Shown here one piece after another: positions 1-5,978 of a stretch of 6,089 bases of DNA (position 1 is its first letter; each line of letters begins with the position of its first letter). Position numbers and translations under genes: made by a program. The DNA is from Gammaproteobacteria bacterium (GTDB taxonomy: Bacteria; Pseudomonadota; Gammaproteobacteria; SZUA-152): contig JAUVNZ010000102.1 of NCBI GenBank assembly GCA_030599435.1, positions 1 to 6,089 on the forward strand, given 5' to 3'. Below the pieces are notes generated by a model, which made no database searches, was not told the DNA's origin, and was given only the letters and a program-made list of their open reading frames with translations.

Positions 1-1
1 C

Positions 2-142
2 CATCACATCAAAGAATTGAATCGCGCCGGACTCATCCAGATGGAACGACGAGGACAGAATGTAGACTGTTGGGTAGACCCCAATACAGTGAAAGAATTG
101 AATCAGTTTTTTCAGCCGGAAACAGCGACTGGAAAAAGTTAA
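2..142 (+). CDS. ArsR-family transcriptional repressor, C-terminal fragment (cut by window edge)
   Basis: The frame is open from the first full codon and ends in TAA at 140-142, giving 46 residues. It begins HHIKELNRAGLI and continues through MERRGQ to WVDPNTVKELNQFF. This matches the end of the recognition helix, the beta-wing (ERRG) and the last dimerisation helix of ArsR/SmtB winged-helix repressors, whose usual form is SHHLKELRxAGLIxxxRxG. Members bind operator DNA and release it when arsenite, antimonite or a metal ion binds. The N-terminal half, where most ArsR metal-binding cysteines lie, is outside the window, so the ligand cannot be read directly. One cysteine (residue 23 of the fragment, just after the wing) is visible. 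The gene sits 34 bp upstream of arsM on the same strand, which supports arsenic as the inducer and co-transcription. Calling it an ArsR-type regulator is fairly secure; the precise ligand is inference. Confidence 0.82.
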   Translation, partial: HHIKELNRAGLIQMERRGQNVDCWVDPNTVKELNQFFQPETATGKS

Positions 143-163
143 CAAACAACCAAGAGATTAGAT

Positions 164-176
164 TCAGGAGTTAAAC
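164..176 (+). promoter_or_regulatory. Ribosome binding site of arsM
   Basis: A strong Shine-Dalgarno AGGAG lies at 166-170, six bases before the ATG at 177. This fixes the arsM start. The 34-bp gap after the ArsR stop is too short for an obvious separate promoter, so arsM is probably expressed from the arsR promoter upstream of the window. Confidence 0.75.
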
Positions 177-1001
177 ATGAGCCAGAAAGCACACGACGAC
201 ATCCGCCAAAATGTTCGCGATAACTATGCTGAGGTAGCTGAGGCCAGCAACAATGGTGATTGCTGTGGGGTGGAATCCAGCTGCTGCGGCGTGTCTGATG
301 ACACCGCCATCAATACCCTCATTTCTACTCGCATGGGTTATTCACAGGAAGATTTAGACAACACACCTGACGGTGCAGACATGGGTCTTGGCTGCGGCAA
401 CCCCCGCGCCATTGCCAGTCTTAAACCCGGTGAAGTAGTGGTGGATCTAGGTAGCGGTGGCGGCTTTGATGCTTTCCTGGCCAGTGTAGAGGTCGGCGCA
501 ACCGGCCACGTTATTGGTATTGACATGACACCTGCCATGCTCAGTAAAGCACGTCACAATGCCGAGAAAGGCAAATACACCAATGTCGAATTTCGTTTGG
601 GTGAAATAGAACACCTGCCCATTGCTAACAACACGGTGGATGTCATCATCTCCAACTGTGTAATCAATTTATCACCGAACAAGACACAGGTATTTCGTGA
701 TGCTTTGCGTGTACTTAAACCCGGCGGGCGGCTGGCTATCTCTGATGTGGTTGCAAGCGCTGAAATGCCAGAAGACATGAAAAATGATCCCTTATTACAT
801 GCAGGCTGTATGGCTGGCGCATCAATGATTGAAGATCTTGAAGCAATGATGAAAGAAGCAGGCTTTGCTAATATAAAAATCGCACCGAAAGACGAATCAC
901 GTGAGTTCATAAAAGACTGGGCACCCGGAAAGGGCGTTGAAGACTATGTACTATCTGCAACTATTGAAGCAATCAAACCAAATAGTGGCTCTTGTTGCTA
1001 A
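177..1001 (+). CDS. arsM: Arsenite S-adenosylmethionine methyltransferase (ArsM)
   Basis: This 274-residue cytoplasmic enzyme should methylate As(III), using S-adenosylmethionine, to mono-, di- and trimethylated arsenicals. The class I Rossmann SAM site is clear: [13 protein letters not shown] at about 88-100, GIDMT at 114-118 and [11 protein letters not shown] at 180-190. All three cysteines expected to bind arsenic are present: Cys73 in GLGCGNP, Cys161 in SNCVINL and Cys211 in HAGCMAGA, corresponding to the Cys72/Cys174/Cys224 set of the algal ArsM. Two further vicinal pairs lie near the N-terminus (Cys29-Cys30, Cys36-Cys37), and the protein ends GSCC. These are plausible extra thiol or arsenic ligands, but that is inference. 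The start is supported by AGGAG six bases upstream. The gene lies directly behind an ArsR-type repressor on the same strand, the usual arsenic-inducible arrangement, and converges with the kinase gene 46 bp downstream. Length is normal for bacterial ArsM and no disruption is seen. Confidence 0.95.
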   Translation: MSQKAHDDIRQNVRDNYAEVAEASNNGDCCGVESSCCGVSDDTAINTLISTRMGYSQEDLDNTPDGADMGLGCGNPRAIASLKPGEVVVDLGSGGGFDAFLASVEVGATGHVIGIDMTPAMLSKARHNAEKGKYTNVEFRLGEIEHLPIANNTVDVIISNCVINLSPNKTQVFRDALRVLKPGGRLAISDVVASAEMPEDMKNDPLLHAGCMAGASMIEDLEAMMKEAGFANIKIAPKDESREFIKDWAPGKGVEDYVLSATIEAIKPNSGSCC

Positions 1002-1047
1002 TGAGTCGCTACTGTCGGAAATGGAGATAATTAAAATTTTGTTTAAC

Positions 1048-3441
1048 TCACTCCGATGACCAATCTGCATCGGATTCAACTTCAATGGGTACATGCATAA
1101 CAAATACTGACCCCTTTCCAATCTCACTAGACACAGTGATGTCACCACCCATTATCCGACATAGCCGCTGACTAATTGTTAAGCCCAAACCGGTACCGCC
1201 ATATTTAGCGGTTACAGAATGGTCAGCTTGATGAAAAGCTTCAAACAAATTACTAACCTGCTCTTCTGTCATTCCTATACCGGTATCCGTAATCTTAAAT
1301 TGAGCACAGCTCACACCAGAATTTTCAACAAGCGATGCCTCCAACTTGATTAAACCATTTTCGGTAAACTTGGCTGCATTAGCTAGCAGATTTAACAATG
1401 ACTGACGTACCCAAAGATTATCCGCAAATATGAGTTGCACATCATCGGAACGATCCATAACTAATTTATTACTATTTTTTTCAACAATAGGTTCAACCGT
1501 TGTTACGATGTCGTCCAGCAACGAACATACATCCAACGGCGCAAGCTTCATATCCATTCTGCCTGCCTCGATTTTTGATAAATCAAGGATATTGCTAATC
1601 AGATCAAGGAGGTGGTTACCTGCTGAACGAATTTTATTCAGGTCATTACGAATTTCTTTTGGTTTATGATCTTCAATATCTTCATGCAAGAGCTCGCTAT
1701 AACCAATGATTGCGTTCAGCGGGGTACGTAACTCGTGGCTCATATTAGCAAGAAAAATACTTTTAGCCTGACTTGCCTTTTCCGCCTGGTCTCTCACAAT
1801 TAAAAGGTCCGCAGTCCTGTCACGAACCAACTCCTCCAAACGCTCGCGATGAGCAATCAGTTCATCTTGTACCTGTTTTTTCTCGGTTAAATCCAGCACC
1901 GTGACGATATAACTCCAGTCATCCCCCACCTGCATTTCACCAATAGATAATTCTGCAGGAAAACGTTCGCCATTCCTGCGTACAATTTCTACCTCATGGC
2001 GATTACCTACGCCACCTGAATTGTCATCTTCGTAAAATCGCCACAATCCAGGGTTACATTCTTCTGAATTTTTTTCACACGCCAATATTTTTATATTCTG
2101 TCCAATAACTTCATTAGCCAAATACCCACTCATGCGCTGCATGGCAGAATTAAATGTGCGGATAATGCCATCGCTATCGATCGTCATCACGCCATCCAGC
2201 ATATTATCCAAAAGAGTGCGTAAGTGTAATTCACGCTCTCGCAATAGATTGTCAGCACGACGACGTTCTGTGATATCCCTAAAATAAACAGACAAGCCAT
2301 CCGAATGAGCATACGTTTGCGTTTCCACCCAGCGATCTGACGGAGGATAATAACTATCAAATGTCAGATTTACATTATCACGCAGCGAAAGACGAAACCG
2401 TTGATAAAATGTACTGGTAATATCTGGCACTGCTTCCCATAAAATACTGTCCAAAACATCTTTTCTTGAAATTTGAAAAAGAAATTCAGCCTGTTTGTTG
2501 AAGTACGTTACTTTCCATGTTTCATCAAGCGAGATATATGCATCACTCGTTGACTCAAGAATATGAGTAACATGGTTATTAACACGGACTAAATTATCTT
2601 CTGCTATTTTATTTTGGGTCAGATCACGCAGAAAAATTTTCACCATAGGAAACCCGTCTAGTGTTATCAGACTGGCATACATTCCAATAAATCGTTCAAC
2701 ACCATCGCTACGATACAGAGAAATTTCAAAGGCGGTGGCCCCATCCTGTTCAACATCTCTTAGTGATTTCATGCATGGTTCATTTGCAGAAAAGTATCCA
2801 CTGAAATCACTACCGATCATTTTTTTCGCTTGCAAGCCAAAGAGTTCGGCAGCAGCTGTATTTACCTCACACACCTGTAAATCTTTATTTAACACCATCA
2901 CTGGATTTGAAGTTTTTTCATTTAAAGCTCGGTAATGCTCATGACTCTGAATAGCATTGTTTTTACCAGCATCAGATGCTGTCATCTGAAGCATATATCC
3001 TAGTTTCTGTGACACACGCTCAACTTCTGAAACATCCGCCTGGTTAAAACTTAAATCACCATCGGCACGCGTTACAATGATTATTCCCGCTGGTTTTTCA
3101 TTCCTCATCATTGGAGCCGCTATCATTGAACACACATTAAATTGTTGAATAAATTCAGACTCATCTTTTTTGGTTTCTTCGGGAACATCAAATTTTGATG
3201 CACAACCGGTAGAAAAAACTTTAGTTGCAATAAATGAGTCTTGCAGAGGAATACTAAATGAAGGATTGGTTGGAGCATTTTTGGAAGAATGAGCCGCCAC
3301 AAACATCTGCTCAGCATTGTCATCACACAACAACACAATGTGAGTACCTGCGGGCATTTGACGCTTGAGGCCTGCAAAGTTAGCACGGACGCGCTCACCT
3401 AACGGCTCTACAGTCTGATGATTTTGTTCTATTTCCGTCAT
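1048..3441 (-). CDS. Soluble multi-sensor histidine kinase (GAF-PAS-PAS-PAS-HisKA-HATPase)
   Basis: This 797-residue protein has no hydrophobic segment, so it should sense a cytoplasmic signal. Domains in order: a GAF-like region (about 15-152); three PAS domains at about 168-275, 288-392 (a PAS_4-type with YYPPSDRWVE and GLSVYFRDITER) and 402-520; a helical coiled linker (about 520-560); HisKA with phospho-acceptor His569 in SHELRTPLN; and the HATPase with N-box Asn684/Asn688 in LLNLLANAAKFT, G1 DTGIGM (719-724), F-box LFEAFHQ and G2 GGTGLGL (748-754). All catalytic elements look intact, so it should autophosphorylate. There is no receiver or Hpt domain, so a separate response regulator is needed and none is adjacent. 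Ten cysteines are scattered through the sensory and kinase parts (for example Cys80 and Cys104 in GAF, Cys455 and Cys462 in PAS3), but no haem- or flavin-binding signature is evident and the ligand is unknown. It converges with arsM. The start ATG follows TAGGGG at a short 3-nt spacing. Confidence 0.93.
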   Translation of the reverse strand: MTEIEQNHQTVEPLGERVRANFAGLKRQMPAGTHIVLLCDDNAEQMFVAAHSSKNAPTNPSFSIPLQDSFIATKVFSTGCASKFDVPEETKKDESEFIQQFNVCSMIAAPMMRNEKPAGIIIVTRADGDLSFNQADVSEVERVSQKLGYMLQMTASDAGKNNAIQSHEHYRALNEKTSNPVMVLNKDLQVCEVNTAAAELFGLQAKKMIGSDFSGYFSANEPCMKSLRDVEQDGATAFEISLYRSDGVERFIGMYASLITLDGFPMVKIFLRDLTQNKIAEDNLVRVNNHVTHILESTSDAYISLDETWKVTYFNKQAEFLFQISRKDVLDSILWEAVPDITSTFYQRFRLSLRDNVNLTFDSYYPPSDRWVETQTYAHSDGLSVYFRDITERRRADNLLRERELHLRTLLDNMLDGVMTIDSDGIIRTFNSAMQRMSGYLANEVIGQNIKILACEKNSEECNPGLWRFYEDDNSGGVGNRHEVEIVRRNGERFPAELSIGEMQVGDDWSYIVTVLDLTEKKQVQDELIAHRERLEELVRDRTADLLIVRDQAEKASQAKSIFLANMSHELRTPLNAIIGYSELLHEDIEDHKPKEIRNDLNKIRSAGNHLLDLISNILDLSKIEAGRMDMKLAPLDVCSLLDDIVTTVEPIVEKNSNKLVMDRSDDVQLIFADNLWVRQSLLNLLANAAKFTENGLIKLEASLVENSGVSCAQFKITDTGIGMTEEQVSNLFEAFHQADHSVTAKYGGTGLGLTISQRLCRIMGGDITVSSEIGKGSVFVMHVPIEVESDADWSSE

Positions 3442-3709
3442 AAACCCCTACGCAATACGCAACCAACAACCGTTGGAAAACGCAGACATACCCCTGTTTA
3501 ATTTATTTTGTGGCTTCGTGGCACTGCGGCTACCACCATCATTGCCATTTTATACTTCCACTTTTACTTGAAATTTGAATCCTGAGAATTCTACGTCGAA
3601 ATCCCATCGTTTTTATTATGCTTTTTTATAACGTTAAGCAACAAAATATCGGCATTTGAAAAGATCGCTTGAGCTAAACAGCCATTGCAAAATCAGCGAC
3701 TTACCTTTA
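3442..3709 (-). other. Intergenic region between trmO and the kinase gene, with candidate kinase promoter
   Basis: This 268-bp stretch holds no convincing gene. Reading the minus strand, a weak sigma70-like pair occurs at TTGTTG (3644-3639) and CATAAT (3620-3615) with an 18-bp spacer. A second AT-rich box, TATAAA (3554-3549), has only a poor upstream partner. Nearer the gene, a 13-codon frame (3489-3448) ends in a TAG that overlaps the kinase Shine-Dalgarno, and it contains a small hairpin, CCAAC/GTTGG (3463-3476). The promoter assignment is tentative. The gap makes independent transcription of the kinase more likely than an operon with trmO. Confidence 0.3.
3657..3699 (-). terminator. Possible weak intrinsic terminator of trmO
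   Basis: Just after the trmO stop, the minus strand can fold TCGCTGA (3699-3693) with TCAAGCGA (3672-3665), a 7-bp stem with one bulged base and a 20-nt loop, followed directly by TCTTTTC. The long loop and interrupted U-tract make it a weak candidate only. Confidence 0.28.
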
Positions 3710-4513
3710 TCAAATATCAGAAACTGGTCTCAACTCCAGTACATTCACCCGGTCTGATTCTACCGTCCAGCGTAGATCAAAATCATAAAGACGCATACCA
3801 AAACGTTGTTTTTCTGCATTTTTCTTTTCATCATCGGCATATTCATTATTAGCGTGCTTTCTGTTTGCGTACTTTCTTTCTGAATAATAGGCCGGTCGAG
3901 GATCCTGAGAAAGCACCTGTGTAATCAGCTGCCGTAAGCCCAGCGTACCATTTTGCTCAAGCTCCGTGCACTGTGCATCGGCTAACTCACTGAAGGTGAT
4001 AGAAATAGCTTTTGGTGGAGAATCTGCAGCATATCCACCGACCGCATCTGGCAAAGCGTCGGCATAAGGAAGGTAAGGTTTGATATCCAGCACCGGCGTG
4101 CCATCCAGCAAGTCGGCTCCTCGCAAATGGAGCAGGCAACGACCTCCATCACACTCAATCTTTTCAAGCTTTACTACAGACATTCCAATCTGGTTTGGCC
4201 GAAATGGAGAGCGTGAAGCAAACACCCCTACCCGTTGATTGCCACCCAGGCGGGGAGGACGTACGGTTGGCTGCCACTGCTCTCGTATGCTCTCGTGAAA
4301 TACAAAAATGATCCAGATATGAGAGAAGCCTTCAAGCCCAGCCACGGCTTCATTGCGATTATATGGTGGCTCTAGCTCAAGCGTTGCACGTGCTTCAGAG
4401 GCCAAACCTGGTTGTCGAGGAATCCCGAATTTTTCCTTAAAACAAGAATGGACGAGCCCAATTGAGGTAAATCCAAATGCTTTAGAATTCTCAGTAGTCG
4501 CAGGCCCTTTCAT
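3710..4513 (-). CDS. trmO: tRNA (N6-threonylcarbamoyladenosine-37) N6-methyltransferase TrmO
   Basis: TrmO (YaeB/TsaA family) uses S-adenosylmethionine to N6-methylate t6A37 in tRNA-Thr, giving m6t6A next to the anticodon. The 267-residue product has the family's landmarks, numbered from the ATG used here: KEKFGIPRQPGL (26-37), FSHIWIIFVFH (63-73), VRPPRLGGN (84-92) with GVFASRSPFRPNQIGMS (96-112), DLLDGTPVLDIKPYLPY (134-150), DPRPAY (204-209) and LYDFDLRW near the C-terminus. This closely follows E. coli YaeB. The longest open frame begins with TTG at 4519, but GAGGGG (4525-4520) abuts that TTG and lies six bases before the ATG at 4513, so ATG is the better start. Oddity: between DPRPAY and LYDFDLRW there is a charged insertion of about 20 residues made of degenerate pentapeptide repeats (RKYAN, RKHAN, NEYAD, DEKKN). 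The gene is divergent from the response regulator gene. Confidence 0.95.
   Translation of the reverse strand: MKGPATTENSKAFGFTSIGLVHSCFKEKFGIPRQPGLASEARATLELEPPYNRNEAVAGLEGFSHIWIIFVFHESIREQWQPTVRPPRLGGNQRVGVFASRSPFRPNQIGMSVVKLEKIECDGGRCLLHLRGADLLDGTPVLDIKPYLPYADALPDAVGGYAADSPPKAISITFSELADAQCTELEQNGTLGLRQLITQVLSQDPRPAYYSERKYANRKHANNEYADDEKKNAEKQRFGMRLYDFDLRWTVESDRVNVLELRPVSDI
3818..3877 (-). repeat. Degenerate 15-bp tandem repeat inside trmO (pentapeptide units)
   Basis: Reading the minus strand, four consecutive 15-bp units encode RKYAN (3877-3863), RKHAN (3862-3848), NEYAD (3847-3833) and DEKKN (3832-3818). The first two units agree at 12 of 15 bases; the third and fourth are much more diverged (about half matching). 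Because the array keeps the frame, it looks like an in-frame slippage or duplication expansion in a surface loop. Confidence 0.65.
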
Positions 4514-4519
4514 CGCCAA

Positions 4520-4525
4520 CCCCTC
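4520..4525 (-). promoter_or_regulatory. Shine-Dalgarno site that decides the trmO start
   Basis: GAGGGG on the minus strand ends immediately before the in-frame TTG (4519-4517) and six bases before the ATG (4513-4511). A ribosome could not use the TTG with zero spacing, so this site supports ATG initiation and a protein two residues shorter than the longest frame. Confidence 0.7.
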
Positions 4526-4562
4526 ATAACCAATACCTCACAGTCGTAATTCCATCGAAAAA

Positions 4563-4590
4563 TTGAAAAATAGACTCGGCTTTTTAAAAT
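4563..4590 (+). promoter_or_regulatory. Candidate sigma70 promoter for the PilH-like response regulator
   Basis: TTGAAA (4563-4568) and TAAAAT (4585-4590) each match the -35/-10 consensus at five of six bases with a 16-bp spacer, in the AT-rich divergent intergenic region. A perfect TATAAT also occurs further down at 4620-4625 but lacks a recognisable -35 element. Either would give a leader of roughly 90-130 nt before the ATG at 4726. This is assigned by eye only. Confidence 0.4.
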
Positions 4591-4658
4591 AAATAGAATA
4601 CCCTCACAAATGACATTTTTATAATCTTTACCTATAGTAGGGATCATCAAAAAAGGAC

Positions 4659-4682
4659 GTGTCTCGACCCAATTCGAGACAC
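4659..4682. repeat. Perfect 9-bp inverted repeat in the response-regulator leader
   Basis: GTGTCTCGA (4659-4667) and TCGAGACAC (4674-4682) are exact reverse complements around a 6-base loop, CCCAAT. The dyad sits 44 bp before the regulator's ATG and downstream of the candidate promoters. A second, weaker dyad follows, ATAACA/TGTTAT (4689-4694 and 4704-4709). On the plus strand no T-run follows, so it is not a terminator in that direction. On the minus strand GTCC then six T residues follow, a poor match to an intrinsic terminator with no gene obviously feeding it. A repressor operator or 5' UTR hairpin are the alternatives. Confidence 0.7.
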
Positions 4683-4725
4683 TAGCTCATAACATTAGAA
4701 ATGTGTTATCAAGAAACTGGAATTC

Positions 4726-5205
4726 ATGAATCGATTCACGCTGAAAAATCTTTTTTTTAACCGTTCCACCGAACCACAAAAACCCAAGGAACGTCGTAAA
4801 GAACCTCGCCCGATTGATGGCTATGACCTGACTGTACTTATCGTTGATGACTCACGTACGGTTATTGCCGCTTTTAAAAAAGTTCTCACACAAGCTGGTT
4901 TTGATGTAATCAGCGCCGCCAATGGCGAAGAAGGTGTAGCACAGGCAAAAGCCCATCTGCCAGATATTATCCTTATGGATGTGGTGATGCCGGTGCTTAA
5001 CGGGTTTCAGGCTACCCGCAGAATCCGCAAGGATGAACTTACTTCACACATACCGATTATTATTGTCAGTGGAGAAACACAGCCCACGGAGCAGTACTGG
5101 GGCAAACGCGTGGGCGCTAACGGCTTTCTTACCAAACCTGTCGATCGCGGCCTGTTTTTCGGAACAATCTTTGAGGCCCTGGAAGCACACGAAGTCATTA
5201 AATAA
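4726..5205 (+). CDS. PilH-like single-domain response regulator with basic N-terminal extension
   Basis: The 159-residue product is a CheY-fold receiver (about 35-156) with no output domain. The acidic pair is Asp41-Asp42, the phospho-acceptor is Asp85 in ILMDVVMP, the switch residue is Ser115 in IIVSGE, and the conserved Lys is Lys137 in LTKPVD. LNGFQATR (91-98) and YWGKRVGANGFLTKPVD (124-140) closely resemble PilH of the type IV pilus twitching system, so it probably works by protein-protein contact after phosphorylation. The first 33 residues are an added basic tail (KNLFF, then PKERRKEPRP) not found in the roughly 120-residue PilH. No pil or chp genes are present nearby, so membership in a pilus pathway is not shown, and it is an orphan regulator here. 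The Shine-Dalgarno is weak (AAGAAA at 4711-4716). The sensor kinase 1.3 kb away could be a partner, but nothing in the sequence demonstrates this. Confidence 0.88.
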   Translation: MNRFTLKNLFFNRSTEPQKPKERRKEPRPIDGYDLTVLIVDDSRTVIAAFKKVLTQAGFDVISAANGEEGVAQAKAHLPDIILMDVVMPVLNGFQATRRIRKDELTSHIPIIIVSGETQPTEQYWGKRVGANGFLTKPVDRGLFFGTIFEALEAHEVIK

Positions 5206-5261
5206 CCGGGAAGACCTACTTAATTTTCTCGCCAGCTTACTGAACCCCTGCCCTTAAATTG

Positions 5262-5292
5262 AAAGACTTAACTTTAAAGACTTAACTTTAAA
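5262..5292. repeat. Perfect tandem duplication of a 14-bp unit
   Basis: The unit AAAGACTTAACTTT occurs at 5262-5275 and again, without a gap, at 5276-5289, followed by AAA as a partial third copy. The junction forms the palindrome CTTTAAAG (5272-5279). It lies between the convergent regulator and PagL-like genes. An outer GCCCTT (5250-5255) and AAGGGC (5297-5302) flank it and could close a hairpin with a long loop before AATTTT, but as a terminator this is weak. Confidence 0.8.
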
Positions 5293-5315
5293 AATAAAGG
5301 GCAATTTTCTCACAT

Positions 5316-5978
5316 TCAATATTCGTAAGATATCGATACCAGATGAAAGTTGATGCCATTGTTGGGCAATTTAATTGAATTGTTCGACATATGATTATAT
5401 TTATAACCCACTCCCCATTGCCGACGATTCCCAAAAAACGCGCCAACACTCAACGAATCCGTAAACTGAAAGTTTGATCCAAATCCATTATCATTAATTT
5501 GAGTGGATGAAACCAAAGCTATGCCAATCGATGTATCCAGATAAATAGTCGCCCAATCGGTACGGCGTATAAATCGGAACACCGGGGTAAATCCTATTGA
5601 ATTATTCGCTCCTACCTGACTTGAATCTTTTGTGCTTTGCCATTTTGCATAATCAAACTGTAAATAGGCATCCAGGCTAAATCCGAGGAACTCGAGGATA
5701 TCTTCTTCCCAATCCCACTGCGCACCTGCACGGATAATATTAACGCTTTCACCACCACCGGTCTCAAAGATCATACGATCGGCCTTAAGACCATTGGTAA
5801 TGTAAATAAGCGACAATGAAGAGGCTATAGCCACTTTCCAGGCATTTGACTCATACTTGGTTGCGTCAGCATGTGATAAACCGTAAACAAACAACAACAC
5901 TAAAACAATTAATATTTTTGGACTTATTATTCTTGTATTGACAATTTTAGAACCAGGCTTTGATTTGAATAAACGCAT
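5316..5978 (-). CDS. PagL-family lipid A 3-O-deacylase / acyloxyacyl hydrolase-like outer-membrane protein
   Basis: This 220-residue exported protein should form an eight-stranded outer-membrane beta-barrel. A hydrophobic core (ILIVLVLLFVYGL, about 22-34) ending SHA-DA fits a signal peptide cleaved near residue 37, though the n-region is long (about 20 residues). No other start codon fits. The rest alternates aromatic and polar residues and ends in Tyr (ISYEY), the usual barrel terminus. The C-terminal motif HMSNNSIKLPNNGIN (196-210) matches PagL's active-site strand. Aligned to P. aeruginosa PagL from memory, His196, Ser198, Asn199 and Asn206 correspond to His126, Ser128, Asn129 and Asn136. 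The catalytic Glu140 position is Asn210 here. PagL removes the 3-O-linked acyl chain of lipid A, lowering TLR4 stimulation; activity here is uncertain because of the Asn. It converges with the response regulator gene. The Shine-Dalgarno is weak (TGGA, about 7 nt upstream). Confidence 0.82.
   Translation of the reverse strand: MRLFKSKPGSKIVNTRIISPKILIVLVLLFVYGLSHADATKYESNAWKVAIASSLSLIYITNGLKADRMIFETGGGESVNIIRAGAQWDWEEDILEFLGFSLDAYLQFDYAKWQSTKDSSQVGANNSIGFTPVFRFIRRTDWATIYLDTSIGIALVSSTQINDNGFGSNFQFTDSLSVGAFFGNRRQWGVGYKYNHMSNNSIKLPNNGINFHLVSISYEY

Noticed and set aside
554..910. 118-codon open frame on the minus strand inside arsM
   Set aside because: It lies wholly opposite a clear arsM reading frame, has no recognisable family features, and is a shadow of that gene.
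983..1011. Hairpin spanning the arsM stop codon (9 pairs including two G-U)
   Set aside because: No T-run follows it directly; the nearest is about 25 bases away, so it does not qualify as an intrinsic terminator, and it overlaps coding sequence.
1430..1669. Plus-strand open frames inside the kinase gene (also 2735-2935) and a minus-strand frame at 3123-3398
   Set aside because: All overlap conserved kinase, PAS or GAF coding sequence in other frames, and their translations are low-complexity or unlike any family.
4514..4519. TTG at 4519 as the trmO start
   Set aside because: The Shine-Dalgarno directly abuts this TTG, leaving no spacer; the ATG at 4513 has the proper six-base spacing.
4792..4812. 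ERRKEPR in the regulator's tail resembles the RxxxR motif of PilZ c-di-GMP-binding domains
   Set aside because: The second PilZ motif (D/N-x-S-x-x-G) and the beta-barrel are absent, because a receiver domain begins immediately, so it is most simply a basic tail.
5033..5257. Plus-strand 74-codon frame overlapping the end of the response regulator gene
   Set aside because: Most of it is out of frame with the conserved receiver, and no ribosome binding site or family similarity is seen.
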